The notes beneath the pieces were generated by a model, which was given only the letters and a program-made list of their open reading frames with translations, did no database searches and was not told where the DNA came from. A stretch of DNA of 13,444 bases from JAVBLF01 sp031553675. GTDB lineage: Bacteria > Bacillota > Clostridia > Christensenellales > CALWSW01. Of the stretch, positions 4,602-11,942 are shown one piece after another (within the stretch, counting starts at the first letter, position 1; each line of letters begins with the position of its first letter). The DNA lies in NCBI GenBank assembly GCA_031553675.1, contig JAVBLF010000042.1, positions 1-13,444 of the forward strand, read 5' to 3'. Made by a program: the position numbers and the translations under genes.

Positions 4602-7421
4602 TTAGTTCACAGCGGCTGTCGCTTCCGTGGCGGTCTTGACTTCCTTGCCCAGCGAGACGATGATGTTGTAGTCGCGCAGGTAGGTCGTTTCGTAGAGGGT
4701 CAAACCGCTGACGTAGTAGGCGGTCGTCGATTCGTGGTAGTCGCCGTTCGACAGGCGCATCTGGGTGGAGTTGCGGGCAAAGTCGCTGGCGAAGGCGATG
4801 GCCGATTTCATGACCGACGAACTCGGGAAGACCGTCTCGACGATGGTGCACTTTTCGAGGGCGTCGTTTTGCTTTTCATAGGTCGAAACGAGCACGTTGT
4901 AACTCTGCGTCGCGCTGACTTTGATGGACTTCGTCTGGACGTCGACGACCTTGACCTGCCCGAAAACGGAATGGGTGATCGTCTCGCCGACTTGACCGGC
5001 CGGCCAGTTCTGGATGCGGTAGATGTCGGCGCCGGAATAGATGCGGGTTCCGAGCTTGCCGACGATGGTCAGGTTCGTCAGGTAGTCGGTCTCGTAGAGC
5101 TTTTCGCCGTTGACATAGGCCGCGTCGCGGAAGTTCTGCGTCTTGCCATCGCTCATCGTGATCGGGCCGGTGCGGAAAGAGTAGCTCTTGCTCGACGACA
5201 CCAGCGCGCGCATGTCTTCTTTCGTGCCGTAGTCGTATTCGACGACGGTGAAGGGCGTGCCGTAGTTGGTTTGCTGGACGTAGGTCGTCACGGAGTAGGT
5301 GTGGTATTTGTTGTCCGAACCGAGCTCGGTCTTCATCTGCTGGCTGCTGACCTTGACGGAGCCGAGGATCGCGTGGTTGATGACTTCATCGACGACGATG
5401 ACGGGAATGCCGAGCTTTTCATAGACTTCTTTGGGCGTCGTGACTTTGTCGCCGAGGGATTTCAGGATGGCAGTGCTCGTCACGTTCTCGGTGCGGATGA
5501 GGGTCGTGCCCTTCAGGTAGTAGGAGACATTCGAGTTCAGGCGGGTGCCGTCGTCGAGGTAGAAGTAGCGGCTGGGGGCATCGAAGGTACCGTTCAACGG
5601 AATGAGCGCGCGGATGGCTGCCTTCGAGGGGTACTCGGTCTCAGTGATGGTGAAGGGCGTGCCGCTTGTCGAACCCTGCTGGAGGTATTCGGTGATGTGG
5701 TAGGTGTAGGAAGCTCCGTCCGAGCCGGTCACCTTGGTGTCTTTGGAACGGACGACCTTCACGAGTCCGTAGGTGGCGTGGGTGTAGACCTGGCCGCCGC
5801 CTTCGTTGTCTTCCTTCGTGCCGAGAATTTCGTGGACGGCTCGCCCGTCGACGACCTTGGTGCCGAGCTGGATGAGCAGGGAGACATCGATCGTGCCGCG
5901 GACGTAGAGCAGCTTGGTCTGGTCAGCCGAGAGGTAGACGCTGCCTTCCCACGGGACGGCATTGCCATTGTCATCCAAGCGGGCGACCGCCGTGAAGGCG
6001 AATCCTTCGTCAAAGCCGATCAGCTGGGAGAGCGCGAACTTGCTGGTGTAGCTGACTTCGACGACCTGGAAGGGGTTGCCGTTGGCGGCTTTGCCTTCAT
6101 AGGTGCGCGAGGAGACGAGGTAGTTGACGCCATCGCGGCCTTTCTTGGTCTCTTCGTAGCGGTTGAGGAGCCTTGCGCCATTGTAGGGTCCGGTCGGGGT
6201 CTGGGTCGGCGTGGGCGACGGCGTGGGGGTCGAGCCGCCCGTGAAGCCGATCTTGTAGGCGGTGTTGCTGGGCAGGCGGTCGGATTTGCCGTTGCCGAGC
6301 TGGCCGTATTCGTTGACGCCGCGGGCGTAGATCGAGCCGTTTGCGTTCGTCATGATAAAGAATTCATCGCCGCATTCGATCTGGCGGATGCCGGTGCCGA
6401 TGAGCAGCGGACGGGATTGCGAGTAGCGCTGGAGAGTACCGGAGCTCGATTTCGTGTAGCGGTAGAGGCCCGAGGCATAGGCGCGGCCGGTTTCGAGCAG
6501 AATCATGGAGCTATAGTTGCCGCACTTGACGTCTTGGACGCGTCCGAGCGTGCTCGTCTCGGTCCGGCCCGATGAGGTCAGCGTGCCGGCATTGATACGG
6601 GTGGGCTTGGAGATGCTGTATTTCTTGCCGTTGCCCATCTGGCCCTGCGCACCGTAGCCCCAGCCGTAGAGGTAGCCGTTTGTCGTCACAGCCAGGCAGT
6701 GGCGGCCGCCTGTATCGAAGGCTTTGACCTTTTGAAGCACACGGACAGGGGTTTTCTGGGTGGTGGTTTTGCCGTTGCCGACCTGGTAGAGGTTGTTCTG
6801 GCCCCAGACGTAGAGGTCGCCATTGGTCTTGAGCGCCATGGACACATTGCCGTCGGCGGCGATCGCTTCGACGCCCGTCATGATGCGAACCGGCGTGTAG
6901 CGCTTCGTCGTCGAATTGTTGCCGAGCTGGCCGTAGTCGTTGCGACCCCAAGCGTAGAGGTAGCCGTTGTCGGTCAGGGCGAGCGAATGGTCGTCGCCGC
7001 AGGCCACATCGATGACAGAGCTGAGGGTGCTGTACTTTTCGCTCAGGTTGATCAGCGTACCGGCGTTGATCTTGCCGGTATGACCGAGCTGATAATAGCC
7101 GTTGCTTCCGGTCGAATAGAGCTCACCCATGCTGTCGACCAGGAGAATGTGGTCTTTGCCGGCAGCGATTGCGGCGGCGTTCTCGAACACCTTGGATGCC
7201 GACGCTGTTTTCATGGCGGATACGAGATCGGTCAACTGACCATTGTCGTTGTTGCCCCAAGCCCACACGTCATCGTAGCGATCGATGGCGAGGGCGAAAT
7301 CACTGCCGGCTGCGAGAGCGGGCTGGGTAGCGGATGGACGGACGGCGGCAAGAGAGCCGGCCGCGCCTGTCACGGCCATCGTGAAGGCGAGCATGGTCGC
7401 GAGAATCTGATTCCGTTTCAT
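4602..7421 (-). CDS. Secreted seven-bladed RCC1-repeat protein with four C-terminal repeat modules
   Basis: The 939-residue protein starts at ATG 7421 with AGGAGG six bases upstream; a longer in-frame extension to 7643 has no such site. Residues 1-38 form a signal peptide (KRNQ, hydrophobic core 6-26, Ala-rich cleavage region). Residues 41-380 hold seven RCC1-type repeats with the pattern (H/S)-x-L-A-L-x-x-x-G-x-L-Y-x-W-G-x-N-x-x-G-Q-L-G, centred near 55, 103, 157, 206, 253, 315 and 367; the sixth is degenerate. Seven repeats make one closed beta-propeller. A Thr-Pro-Ser linker spans 397-412. Residues 413-939 contain four copies of a module of about 135 residues, each with G-x-P-F...E-x-x-Y-x-S-K and ending in a YxxG..L..T...LG-x-K-V pattern; the fourth lacks P-F. 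No sortase motif or membrane anchor is seen. Likely a surface or secreted binding protein; partner unknown. Confidence 0.93.
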   Translation of the reverse strand: MKRNQILATMLAFTMAVTGAAGSLAAVRPSATQPALAAGSDFALAIDRYDDVWAWGNNDNGQLTDLVSAMKTASASKVFENAAAIAAGKDHILLVDSMGELYSTGSNGYYQLGHTGKINAGTLINLSEKYSTLSSVIDVACGDDHSLALTDNGYLYAWGRNDYGQLGNNSTTKRYTPVRIMTGVEAIAADGNVSMALKTNGDLYVWGQNNLYQVGNGKTTTQKTPVRVLQKVKAFDTGGRHCLAVTTNGYLYGWGYGAQGQMGNGKKYSISKPTRINAGTLTSSGRTETSTLGRVQDVKCGNYSSMILLETGRAYASGLYRYTKSSSGTLQRYSQSRPLLIGTGIRQIECGDEFFIMTNANGSIYARGVNEYGQLGNGKSDRLPSNTAYKIGFTGGSTPTPSPTPTQTPTGPYNGARLLNRYEETKKGRDGVNYLVSSRTYEGKAANGNPFQVVEVSYTSKFALSQLIGFDEGFAFTAVARLDDNGNAVPWEGSVYLSADQTKLLYVRGTIDVSLLIQLGTKVVDGRAVHEILGTKEDNEGGGQVYTHATYGLVKVVRSKDTKVTGSDGASYTYHITEYLQQGSTSGTPFTITETEYPSKAAIRALIPLNGTFDAPSRYFYLDDGTRLNSNVSYYLKGTTLIRTENVTSTAILKSLGDKVTTPKEVYEKLGIPVIVVDEVINHAILGSVKVSSQQMKTELGSDNKYHTYSVTTYVQQTNYGTPFTVVEYDYGTKEDMRALVSSSKSYSFRTGPITMSDGKTQNFRDAAYVNGEKLYETDYLTNLTIVGKLGTRIYSGADIYRIQNWPAGQVGETITHSVFGQVKVVDVQTKSIKVSATQSYNVLVSTYEKQNDALEKCTIVETVFPSSSVMKSAIAFASDFARNSTQMRLSNGDYHESTTAYYVSGLTLYETTYLRDYNIIVSLGKEVKTATEATAAVN

Positions 7422-7548
7422 GATAATCCTCCTTGTTCGGCATGCGCCACGCACGAGCGAAAGATGCGAGTCTTTGGTATGGAGTTGGTTGGTGCTACCT
7501 GCTTTGTAAACTTCATGAACATACGATATCAGTAATATTTGAAGCCAA

Positions 7549-7621
7549 TGTGAACGAAGTATAAATGAGGTGTGAACACTTGTTGTATAATTTTTTAACA
7601 AATGGCAGAACTTTCGTGAAC
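7549..7621 (-). promoter_or_regulatory. 11-base-phased TTCACA array, candidate Pho-type operator and promoter of the RCC1 gene
   Basis: Read on the minus strand, hexamers lie in exact 11-base steps: TTCACG (7620-7615), a gap, TTAAAA (7598-7593), a gap, TTCACA (7576-7571), TTTATA (7565-7560) and TTCACA (7554-7549). Direct repeats of TT(A/T/C)ACA spaced by five bases are the known binding pattern of PhoP/PhoB response regulators in Bacillus and relatives. The last TTCACA sits 17 bases from TGATAT, which could serve as a -10, as at PhoP-activated promoters. The region is AT-rich, so chance cannot be excluded. Confidence 0.4.
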
Positions 7622-7692
7622 ACGCGGCGATCCACAACGGCAAGGCAGTGTGCTTGGATTTGGGAAAACTCCTAATTTAGGGGGATTGGTGC

Positions 7693-7721
7693 TTGCTGAT
7701 CTGTGCGCCGCATGGTATATT
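7693..7721 (+). promoter_or_regulatory. Sigma-A promoter of the DUF4180-MFS operon
   Basis: TTGCTG (7693-7698) and TATATT (7716-7721) are separated by exactly 17 bases. The start would fall near 7728, leaving a leader of about 80 nt before ATG 7807. An 11-base palindrome CCTAATTTAGG (7671-7681) lies just upstream of the -35 and could be an operator. Confidence 0.75.
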
Positions 7722-7806
7722 GGAGGACAGAGACATTGCGAAAATAGTAATATTTTCCATATTGTGCATTTTGCGTTTTTTTCCGAACCGAAACGGGTGG
7801 AGTTTT

Positions 7807-8187
7807 ATGAATGCATATAAATACCAAATAAAGGAATTTTACGCCATCCCTGTCGCTGTCATGCAGGCCGAAGGCGTTTTGATCGAAACGGCCGCCGATG
7901 CCCTCGATTTGCTGGCGTCGGTCCGCTATGAATCGGGCTGCGAAGCGATCGTCGTACGCCGCGACATGATCGCGCCCGCTTTCTACGACCTCAGAACAGG
8001 CGTGGCGGGCGAGATCCTGCAAAAGATGAGCAACTACAACATGCGCTTCGGGATCGTCGGCGATTTTTCCGACGTGACGAGCAAGGCGCTGCGGGACTTT
8101 ATCTATGAATCGAACCAAACCCGCCGTGTCGTGTTTTTGCCGACCGAGGACGAAGCGATCCGCGCACTGGCGGGCGCTTCGTCCTGA
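7807..8187 (+). CDS. DUF4180 family protein
   Basis: This 126-residue protein matches from memory the DUF4180 family: an N-terminal part with alternating strands and helices, then the conserved block 'FYDLRTGVAGEILQK...NY' (59-77), 'GIVGDFSDVTSKALRDFIYESN' (82-103) and a final 'VFL..EDEAI' strand-helix. The family's biochemical role is unknown to me; its size suggests a small cytoplasmic alpha/beta protein. The start is ATG 7807 with GGTGGAG upstream. The frame is open back to 7693 but that part overlaps the promoter. The MFS gene starts 33 bases after its stop with no terminator between, so the two are probably cotranscribed. Confidence 0.88.
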   Translation: MNAYKYQIKEFYAIPVAVMQAEGVLIETAADALDLLASVRYESGCEAIVVRRDMIAPAFYDLRTGVAGEILQKMSNYNMRFGIVGDFSDVTSKALRDFIYESNQTRRVVFLPTEDEAIRALAGASS

Positions 8188-8220
8188 CATTCGGAGTTTG
8201 TATTGGGAGGTGATCGTAAT

Positions 8221-9564
8221 ATGGAAGAAACGCAATCGGGCGCGTTTGCCCACTGGAAGCGAAACGCGACCTTCTTTTTGGGCGGCCAGATGGTGTCGAT
8301 GATCGGATCGTCGCTCGTCGGTTTCGTGATCTCGTGGCACGTCGCCAAGGTCACGAATTCGGGCGTGCAGGTCTCGATCGTGTACGCCTGCATGTTCATA
8401 CCGCAGCTTTTGATCTCGTTCTTCGCGGGCGTCTGGGCTGACCGCCACTCGCGCAAAATGCTGATCATGACGGCTGACGCTTTTATCGCGATCGTGACGC
8501 TGGTGGTCGCTATTCTCTACCACAGCGGGCGAGAATACATGTGGCTGCTCTACGTCGCGACGGTGGCGCGATCCTTTGGAGCGGGCATTCAGTCGCCGGC
8601 CGTCAGCGCAGCCATCCCGCAGATCGTCCCGACCGACCAACTCATGCGCATCAACAGCTTGAACGGCACGCTCATGTCGATCGTCAACCTCGCGACGCCT
8701 GCCATCGCAGCCTATGTGCTGTCTTTGGGCGAGCTGTCCTACATCCTGATGATCGATGTCGTAACGGCGCTGATCGGCATCGGCATACTCGCGTGCATTC
8801 CGATCCCGCGCATCGCAAGGGCCGATCTCCTTGTCGCAGCAAATTCCAATGAAACGGCGAACGACGCGCGTCCGAGCGCTTTCGACGATCTCAAACGAGG
8901 CCTTCGGTACGCCCTCGACCATCCCTTCGTCAAAAAGCTGCTCATGCTCTTTGTCGTGTTCTCGATCCTCATCGTTCCGGCCGCTCTGCTGAACGTGCTG
9001 ATGGTGCGCCGCGTCTTCGGGAGCAGCGACTATTTCCTGATGTGGAACGAGATCTCCTTCGCCATCGGCATGATCGCGGGCGGCCTCTTGCTGTCGCTTT
9101 GGGGTGGGTTTAAAAACCGCCTGCGGACGCTCTTCTTCGGCTGCATCGCCTTCGGCTTGCTGACCGTCGCGATCGGCTACGCCGATGTATTCTGGATCTA
9201 CCTCATCATCATCGGACTGACCGGCGCGACTGTACCGCTCTTCAATTCGCCCGTCATGGTGCTCTTGCAAGAGAAGGTCGAGCCGCAGATGCAGGGACGC
9301 ATCTTTAGCCTGATTGGAATGGTCAGCTCGGCGACGATGCCGATCGGCATGCTCTTCTTCGGCCCACTCGCCGACGCCATTCGGATCCAAACCCTGATGA
9401 TCGTCACGGGCGCGGCGCTCACGATTTTCAGCGCAGCCGAACTCCTCGACAGGAAATTCATGGCGGAGGGTGTCGCGCCCATCGCTTCCGAGGAAGCCGC
9501 GAACGAGGAGACACCGGCCGATTTCGTTCCGCAAAGCTCCGGCTGCCAAGAAGACACGCCCTAA
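8221..9564 (+). CDS. MFS transporter, DHA3-like (Mef/EntS type) exporter
   Basis: The 447-residue protein has about 12 hydrophobic segments and the major-facilitator signature GVWADRHSRK at 70-79 (motif A between helices 2 and 3). The start 'HWKRNATFFLGGQMVSMIGSSLV' and 'SPAVSAAIPQIVP' around 135-150 are typical of the DHA3 drug:proton antiporter group, which includes macrolide Mef pumps and siderophore exporters. Residues after about 415 form an acidic hydrophilic tail. The start is ATG 8221 behind GGGAGGTGATC, close to a perfect anti-16S match; an in-frame TTG at 8203 lies before that site and is unlikely. It is second in an operon with the DUF4180 gene. The natural substrate cannot be inferred, and drug resistance should not be assumed. 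Confidence 0.93.
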   Translation: MEETQSGAFAHWKRNATFFLGGQMVSMIGSSLVGFVISWHVAKVTNSGVQVSIVYACMFIPQLLISFFAGVWADRHSRKMLIMTADAFIAIVTLVVAILYHSGREYMWLLYVATVARSFGAGIQSPAVSAAIPQIVPTDQLMRINSLNGTLMSIVNLATPAIAAYVLSLGELSYILMIDVVTALIGIGILACIPIPRIARADLLVAANSNETANDARPSAFDDLKRGLRYALDHPFVKKLLMLFVVFSILIVPAALLNVLMVRRVFGSSDYFLMWNEISFAIGMIAGGLLLSLWGGFKNRLRTLFFGCIAFGLLTVAIGYADVFWIYLIIIGLTGATVPLFNSPVMVLLQEKVEPQMQGRIFSLIGMVSSATMPIGMLFFGPLADAIRIQTLMIVTGAALTIFSAAELLDRKFMAEGVAPIASEEAANEETPADFVPQSSGCQEDTP

Positions 9565-9770
9565 GAACGCTCACAGAAATCGAATACACCCAGGAGACCT
9601 GTCCGAAAACCCCATTCCGGCATCTATCCGGCAAATATTCCGCTCTGCCGCGTCAGCGCCTCCTAGCAGAATTTCTTCGATTATGCGTCGTCGGCGCTTC
9701 CTTGCATAACGAAAGATTTGCTCGGATACCTCCCGAAAGCGGGTTTCCGGACGGGTCTTATGTATACGCG

Positions 9771-9808
9771 AAAACCCGGCAACCCAGATGGAATCCAAAG
9801 TTGCCGGG
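9771..9808 (-). terminator. Terminator of the small minus-strand ORF
   Basis: CCCGGCAAC (9775-9783) pairs perfectly with GTTGCCGGG (9800-9808) around a 16-base loop. On the minus strand it is followed by TTTT and starts 16 bases after the TAA of the small ORF at 9824. It may also serve the convergent MFS operon, though the plus-strand T-run is weak. The rest of 9565-9770 shows no gene. Confidence 0.7.
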
Positions 9809-9823
9809 CCTCTAAGCGATATT

Positions 9824-10021
9824 TTACACCATGTGAATAGAACGGGCAAGTATGTCGTCACGCTGCTCTTGCACGCGCAATAGAACTGCTTTGACGGTTG
9901 TGTCAACGACATCGTTTCGGATTGAATAATTGGCAAATTGCTTTTGTTCGACTTTTTTTCCGTTGATCCAGCATTCCACTGTCACAAAGCTCACCTCGAC
10001 CATTCGTTTTGCGCAGATCAC
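9824..10021 (-). CDS. Small hypothetical protein, 65 residues
   Basis: This short frame runs from a GTG at 10021 to TAA at 9826-9824. The start has GAGGG eight bases upstream; an ATG six codons further in (10003) lacks a site. The protein is about 60 residues with a beta-like 'VSFVTVECWINGKKV' part and a helical C-terminal half (DTTVKAVLLRVQEQRDDIL). It looks like a folded small protein rather than a shadow, it does not overlap any other gene, and a terminator hairpin lies 16 bases after its stop. No family was recognised. Its codons are less GC-rich than the neighbours', so it may be recently acquired. Confidence 0.55.
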   Translation of the reverse strand: MICAKRMVEVSFVTVECWINGKKVEQKQFANYSIRNDVVDTTVKAVLLRVQEQRDDILARSIHMV

Positions 10022-10192
10022 CTACCCTGCCCTCTTGTCATAATTTTACCAATTGAGCACTTCTCTAAACGTTCTGTATGATCGAGGAAACAAGAAAACC
10101 AACGCAATCAGAATGGCTCTGCGCCGCTTTTAAGCTCAATTCGTTCGAGCCATCGGCGCGAAACTGAACCTTCTTGTTTTGATGGACACAGC

Positions 10193-10224
10193 AAGGTCCC
10201 TTGCAACTCTTCGCAAGGGACCTT
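10193..10224 (-). terminator. Strong hairpin downstream of the BCCT gene
   Basis: AAGGTCCCTTGC (10193-10204) pairs perfectly (12 bp) with 10213-10224 around an eight-base loop. It lies about 60 bases after the BCCT stop on the minus strand, where a terminator for the methyltransferase-transporter operon is expected. The T-run is poor on both strands, so it may act by stabilising the 3' end instead. Nothing else is seen in 10022-10284. Confidence 0.5.
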
Positions 10225-10284
10225 CTGCCATTGAAAAGGAAGGCGGGAATGATCGATTGTAAGCGCTCGTTTATTGCGCCTCGT

Positions 10285-11832
10285 TCAATCCGCTTGGGTC
10301 GGCGGAGCATGCTCCGCCAATGATTTTGCTTTTTCCGTTTGCCGCAGATCCTTGATCAGATTGATCACCATGAGAACCGTAATCAAAATGAAGGGGAATG
10401 CCAGCACGATCGCGACGTTCTTCAACGTGGATAGGCCGCCGATCGAAATGAAGAGCAGCGCGTTGACGACGATGAAAGTGCCCCAGAAAGCGCGGATGCC
10501 CAGCGAAGGTACGTTGTCGCCGCCGCCGCTAAACTGTCCGGCAACGTAGGTGGCCGAGTTCACCGACGTGACGATCAGCGTGATGATCAGGAGCATGGCA
10601 ATGGGAATGGTGACGGCCGAAATGGGAAGTTCTTTGAGGAAGACGAAGAGTGAGTTGTCCGTATTCGCCATGATCACTTCGCCAATGCCCTTGCCCTTGA
10701 AAAGATCCATCGCGATCGCCTCGCCGCCGAAGAACGTAAACCAAATGCAGCAGAGGATGCCTGGCACAAAGGTGCAGGCCAGAACGAATTCGCGGATCGA
10801 CCTGCCCTTGGAAATGCTGGCCAAAAAGCCGCCGACGAAGGGAGCAAAGGCCACCCACCAAGCCCAGTACATGATCGTCCAGCCGCCAATCCAGTTGTAG
10901 CCGACATTGGCTTCCACCTTGCCAAAGCTATCCATGAAGAACATCATCCACGGCAGCTTGGTGATCATGTCGCCGAACCCTTCGAAAAGTAGGCCGATCA
11001 GAAATGACGTCGAGCCGAAGACGAGGGTAAAGATCAGGAAGAAAATTACAATGTACATGTTGCTGTCGCTGATGAACTTGATGCCCTTCTCGACACCGCT
11101 GATGGCCGACACGGTTGACAAGATACCGATGACGATCGTCGCGATACAGATCGTCGCAAACGTGTTGCTCAGTCCGTATTGGAGGCTGATGCCGCTGACG
11201 AGCTGCGTTCCAGCAAAGCCGAGCGACATCGACACGCCGCAAACAACGGCGATGAGCGAGAACGCATCGATAACCTTGCCGGGCATCTTGCCGATGCGGT
11301 CGCCGAGCATGGGTTGGAAAGAAGAACTGACCAGGCTGGGTAGCCCCTTTCGGTGGAGGAAGTAGCCCATCGAGAGGCCGACGATGCCGTAGACCGACCA
11401 GGGAAGGAAGCTCCAGTGATAGAAAGTCGTTCGAATGGCGTCAGCGGCGGCATCCGCCGTGCCGCTGGCTGCGAACGGCGCGGCCATGAAGTGGCTGACC
11501 GGTTCCGTCACGCCATAGAAGACGAGGCCGACGCCAAGGCCGGCGCCAAAAAGCATGCCCATCCAGCTAAAGAAGGAATACTCCGGTTTGTCGCCTTCCT
11601 TGCCGAGTTTCAGCTTGCCGTATCGGCCGAGCCCAATCCAGAGGAAGGTGATGATGATGAAGGCATAGGCCAAGATATAGACGAAACCGACGGAGTTCAG
11701 TGTGAAGTTTTGCAGCGCGACGATGGCTGTTTCGGCAGCACTTGGGGCAAGAAGGATGAAAAGGAAAATGCACGTGTAGACGATGACGGCAATGCCGAAG
11801 ACCGTCTTGTCGATTTTACCCAAAAATTTCAT
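10285..11832 (-). CDS. BCCT family transporter (betaine/carnitine/choline type)
   Basis: The 515-residue protein has about 12 membrane segments and the BCCT hallmark 'GGWTIMYWAWW' (316-326) followed by 'FAPFVGGFLASISKGRSIREF'. The glycine stretch GAGLGVG (96-102) lines up with the BetP GxGxG motif; a Gly rather than Asp at the last position is, as I recall, the betaine-like rather than the proton-coupled choline-like state. Trp140, Trp145 and Tyr148 have the spacing of the BetP aromatic box. Thr422-Ser423 in VTSVNSAT match the BetP sodium-site pair, suggesting sodium-coupled uptake. The N-terminus is short, lacking the long osmosensing extensions of some BetP proteins, so nutrient uptake is likelier than osmoprotection. 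The start is ATG 11832 with AGGGAG eight bases upstream. It follows the methyltransferase gene by 110 bases. Confidence 0.95.
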   Translation of the reverse strand: MKFLGKIDKTVFGIAVIVYTCIFLFILLAPSAAETAIVALQNFTLNSVGFVYILAYAFIIITFLWIGLGRYGKLKLGKEGDKPEYSFFSWMGMLFGAGLGVGLVFYGVTEPVSHFMAAPFAASGTADAAADAIRTTFYHWSFLPWSVYGIVGLSMGYFLHRKGLPSLVSSSFQPMLGDRIGKMPGKVIDAFSLIAVVCGVSMSLGFAGTQLVSGISLQYGLSNTFATICIATIVIGILSTVSAISGVEKGIKFISDSNMYIVIFFLIFTLVFGSTSFLIGLLFEGFGDMITKLPWMMFFMDSFGKVEANVGYNWIGGWTIMYWAWWVAFAPFVGGFLASISKGRSIREFVLACTFVPGILCCIWFTFFGGEAIAMDLFKGKGIGEVIMANTDNSLFVFLKELPISAVTIPIAMLLIITLIVTSVNSATYVAGQFSGGGDNVPSLGIRAFWGTFIVVNALLFISIGGLSTLKNVAIVLAFPFILITVLMVINLIKDLRQTEKAKSLAEHAPPTQAD

Positions 11833-11889
11833 GTCTTCAACTCCCTAGAAAGTAATGGTTTGTACGGGAGAGAGAATGGACCGTGCACA

Positions 11890-11910
11890 CGGGCCCGTGA
11901 GCTGGGCCCG
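11890..11910 (-). other. Intercistronic hairpin between methyltransferase and transporter genes
   Basis: CGGGCCC (11890-11896) pairs with GGGCCCG (11904-11910) around a seven-base loop. No T-run follows on the minus strand, so it should not fully terminate. It could protect the upstream mRNA or lower transporter expression relative to the enzyme. Confidence 0.5.
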
Positions 11911-11942
11911 CATACCGGTCTTAGCGGATTTGTCTCGGGCGC

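Noticed and set aside
4590..6575. Open frame of 661 codons on the plus strand
   Set aside because: It lies entirely opposite the RCC1 protein gene, is dominated by Val, Gly, Asp and Arg in low-complexity runs typical of the complement of GC-rich coding DNA, and has no ribosome binding site.
7672..9549. Open frame of 625 codons on the minus strand opposite the DUF4180 and MFS genes
   Set aside because: The translation is very rich in Arg, His, Asp and Glu without any motif, whereas the opposite strand encodes two clear families with good ribosome sites.
9571..9936. Minus-strand frame of 121 codons ending in a basic, helix-like stretch
   Set aside because: It overlaps the small ORF and runs through the terminator hairpin at 9775-9808, and there is no start with a ribosome site after the hairpin. 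A degraded gene remnant remains possible.
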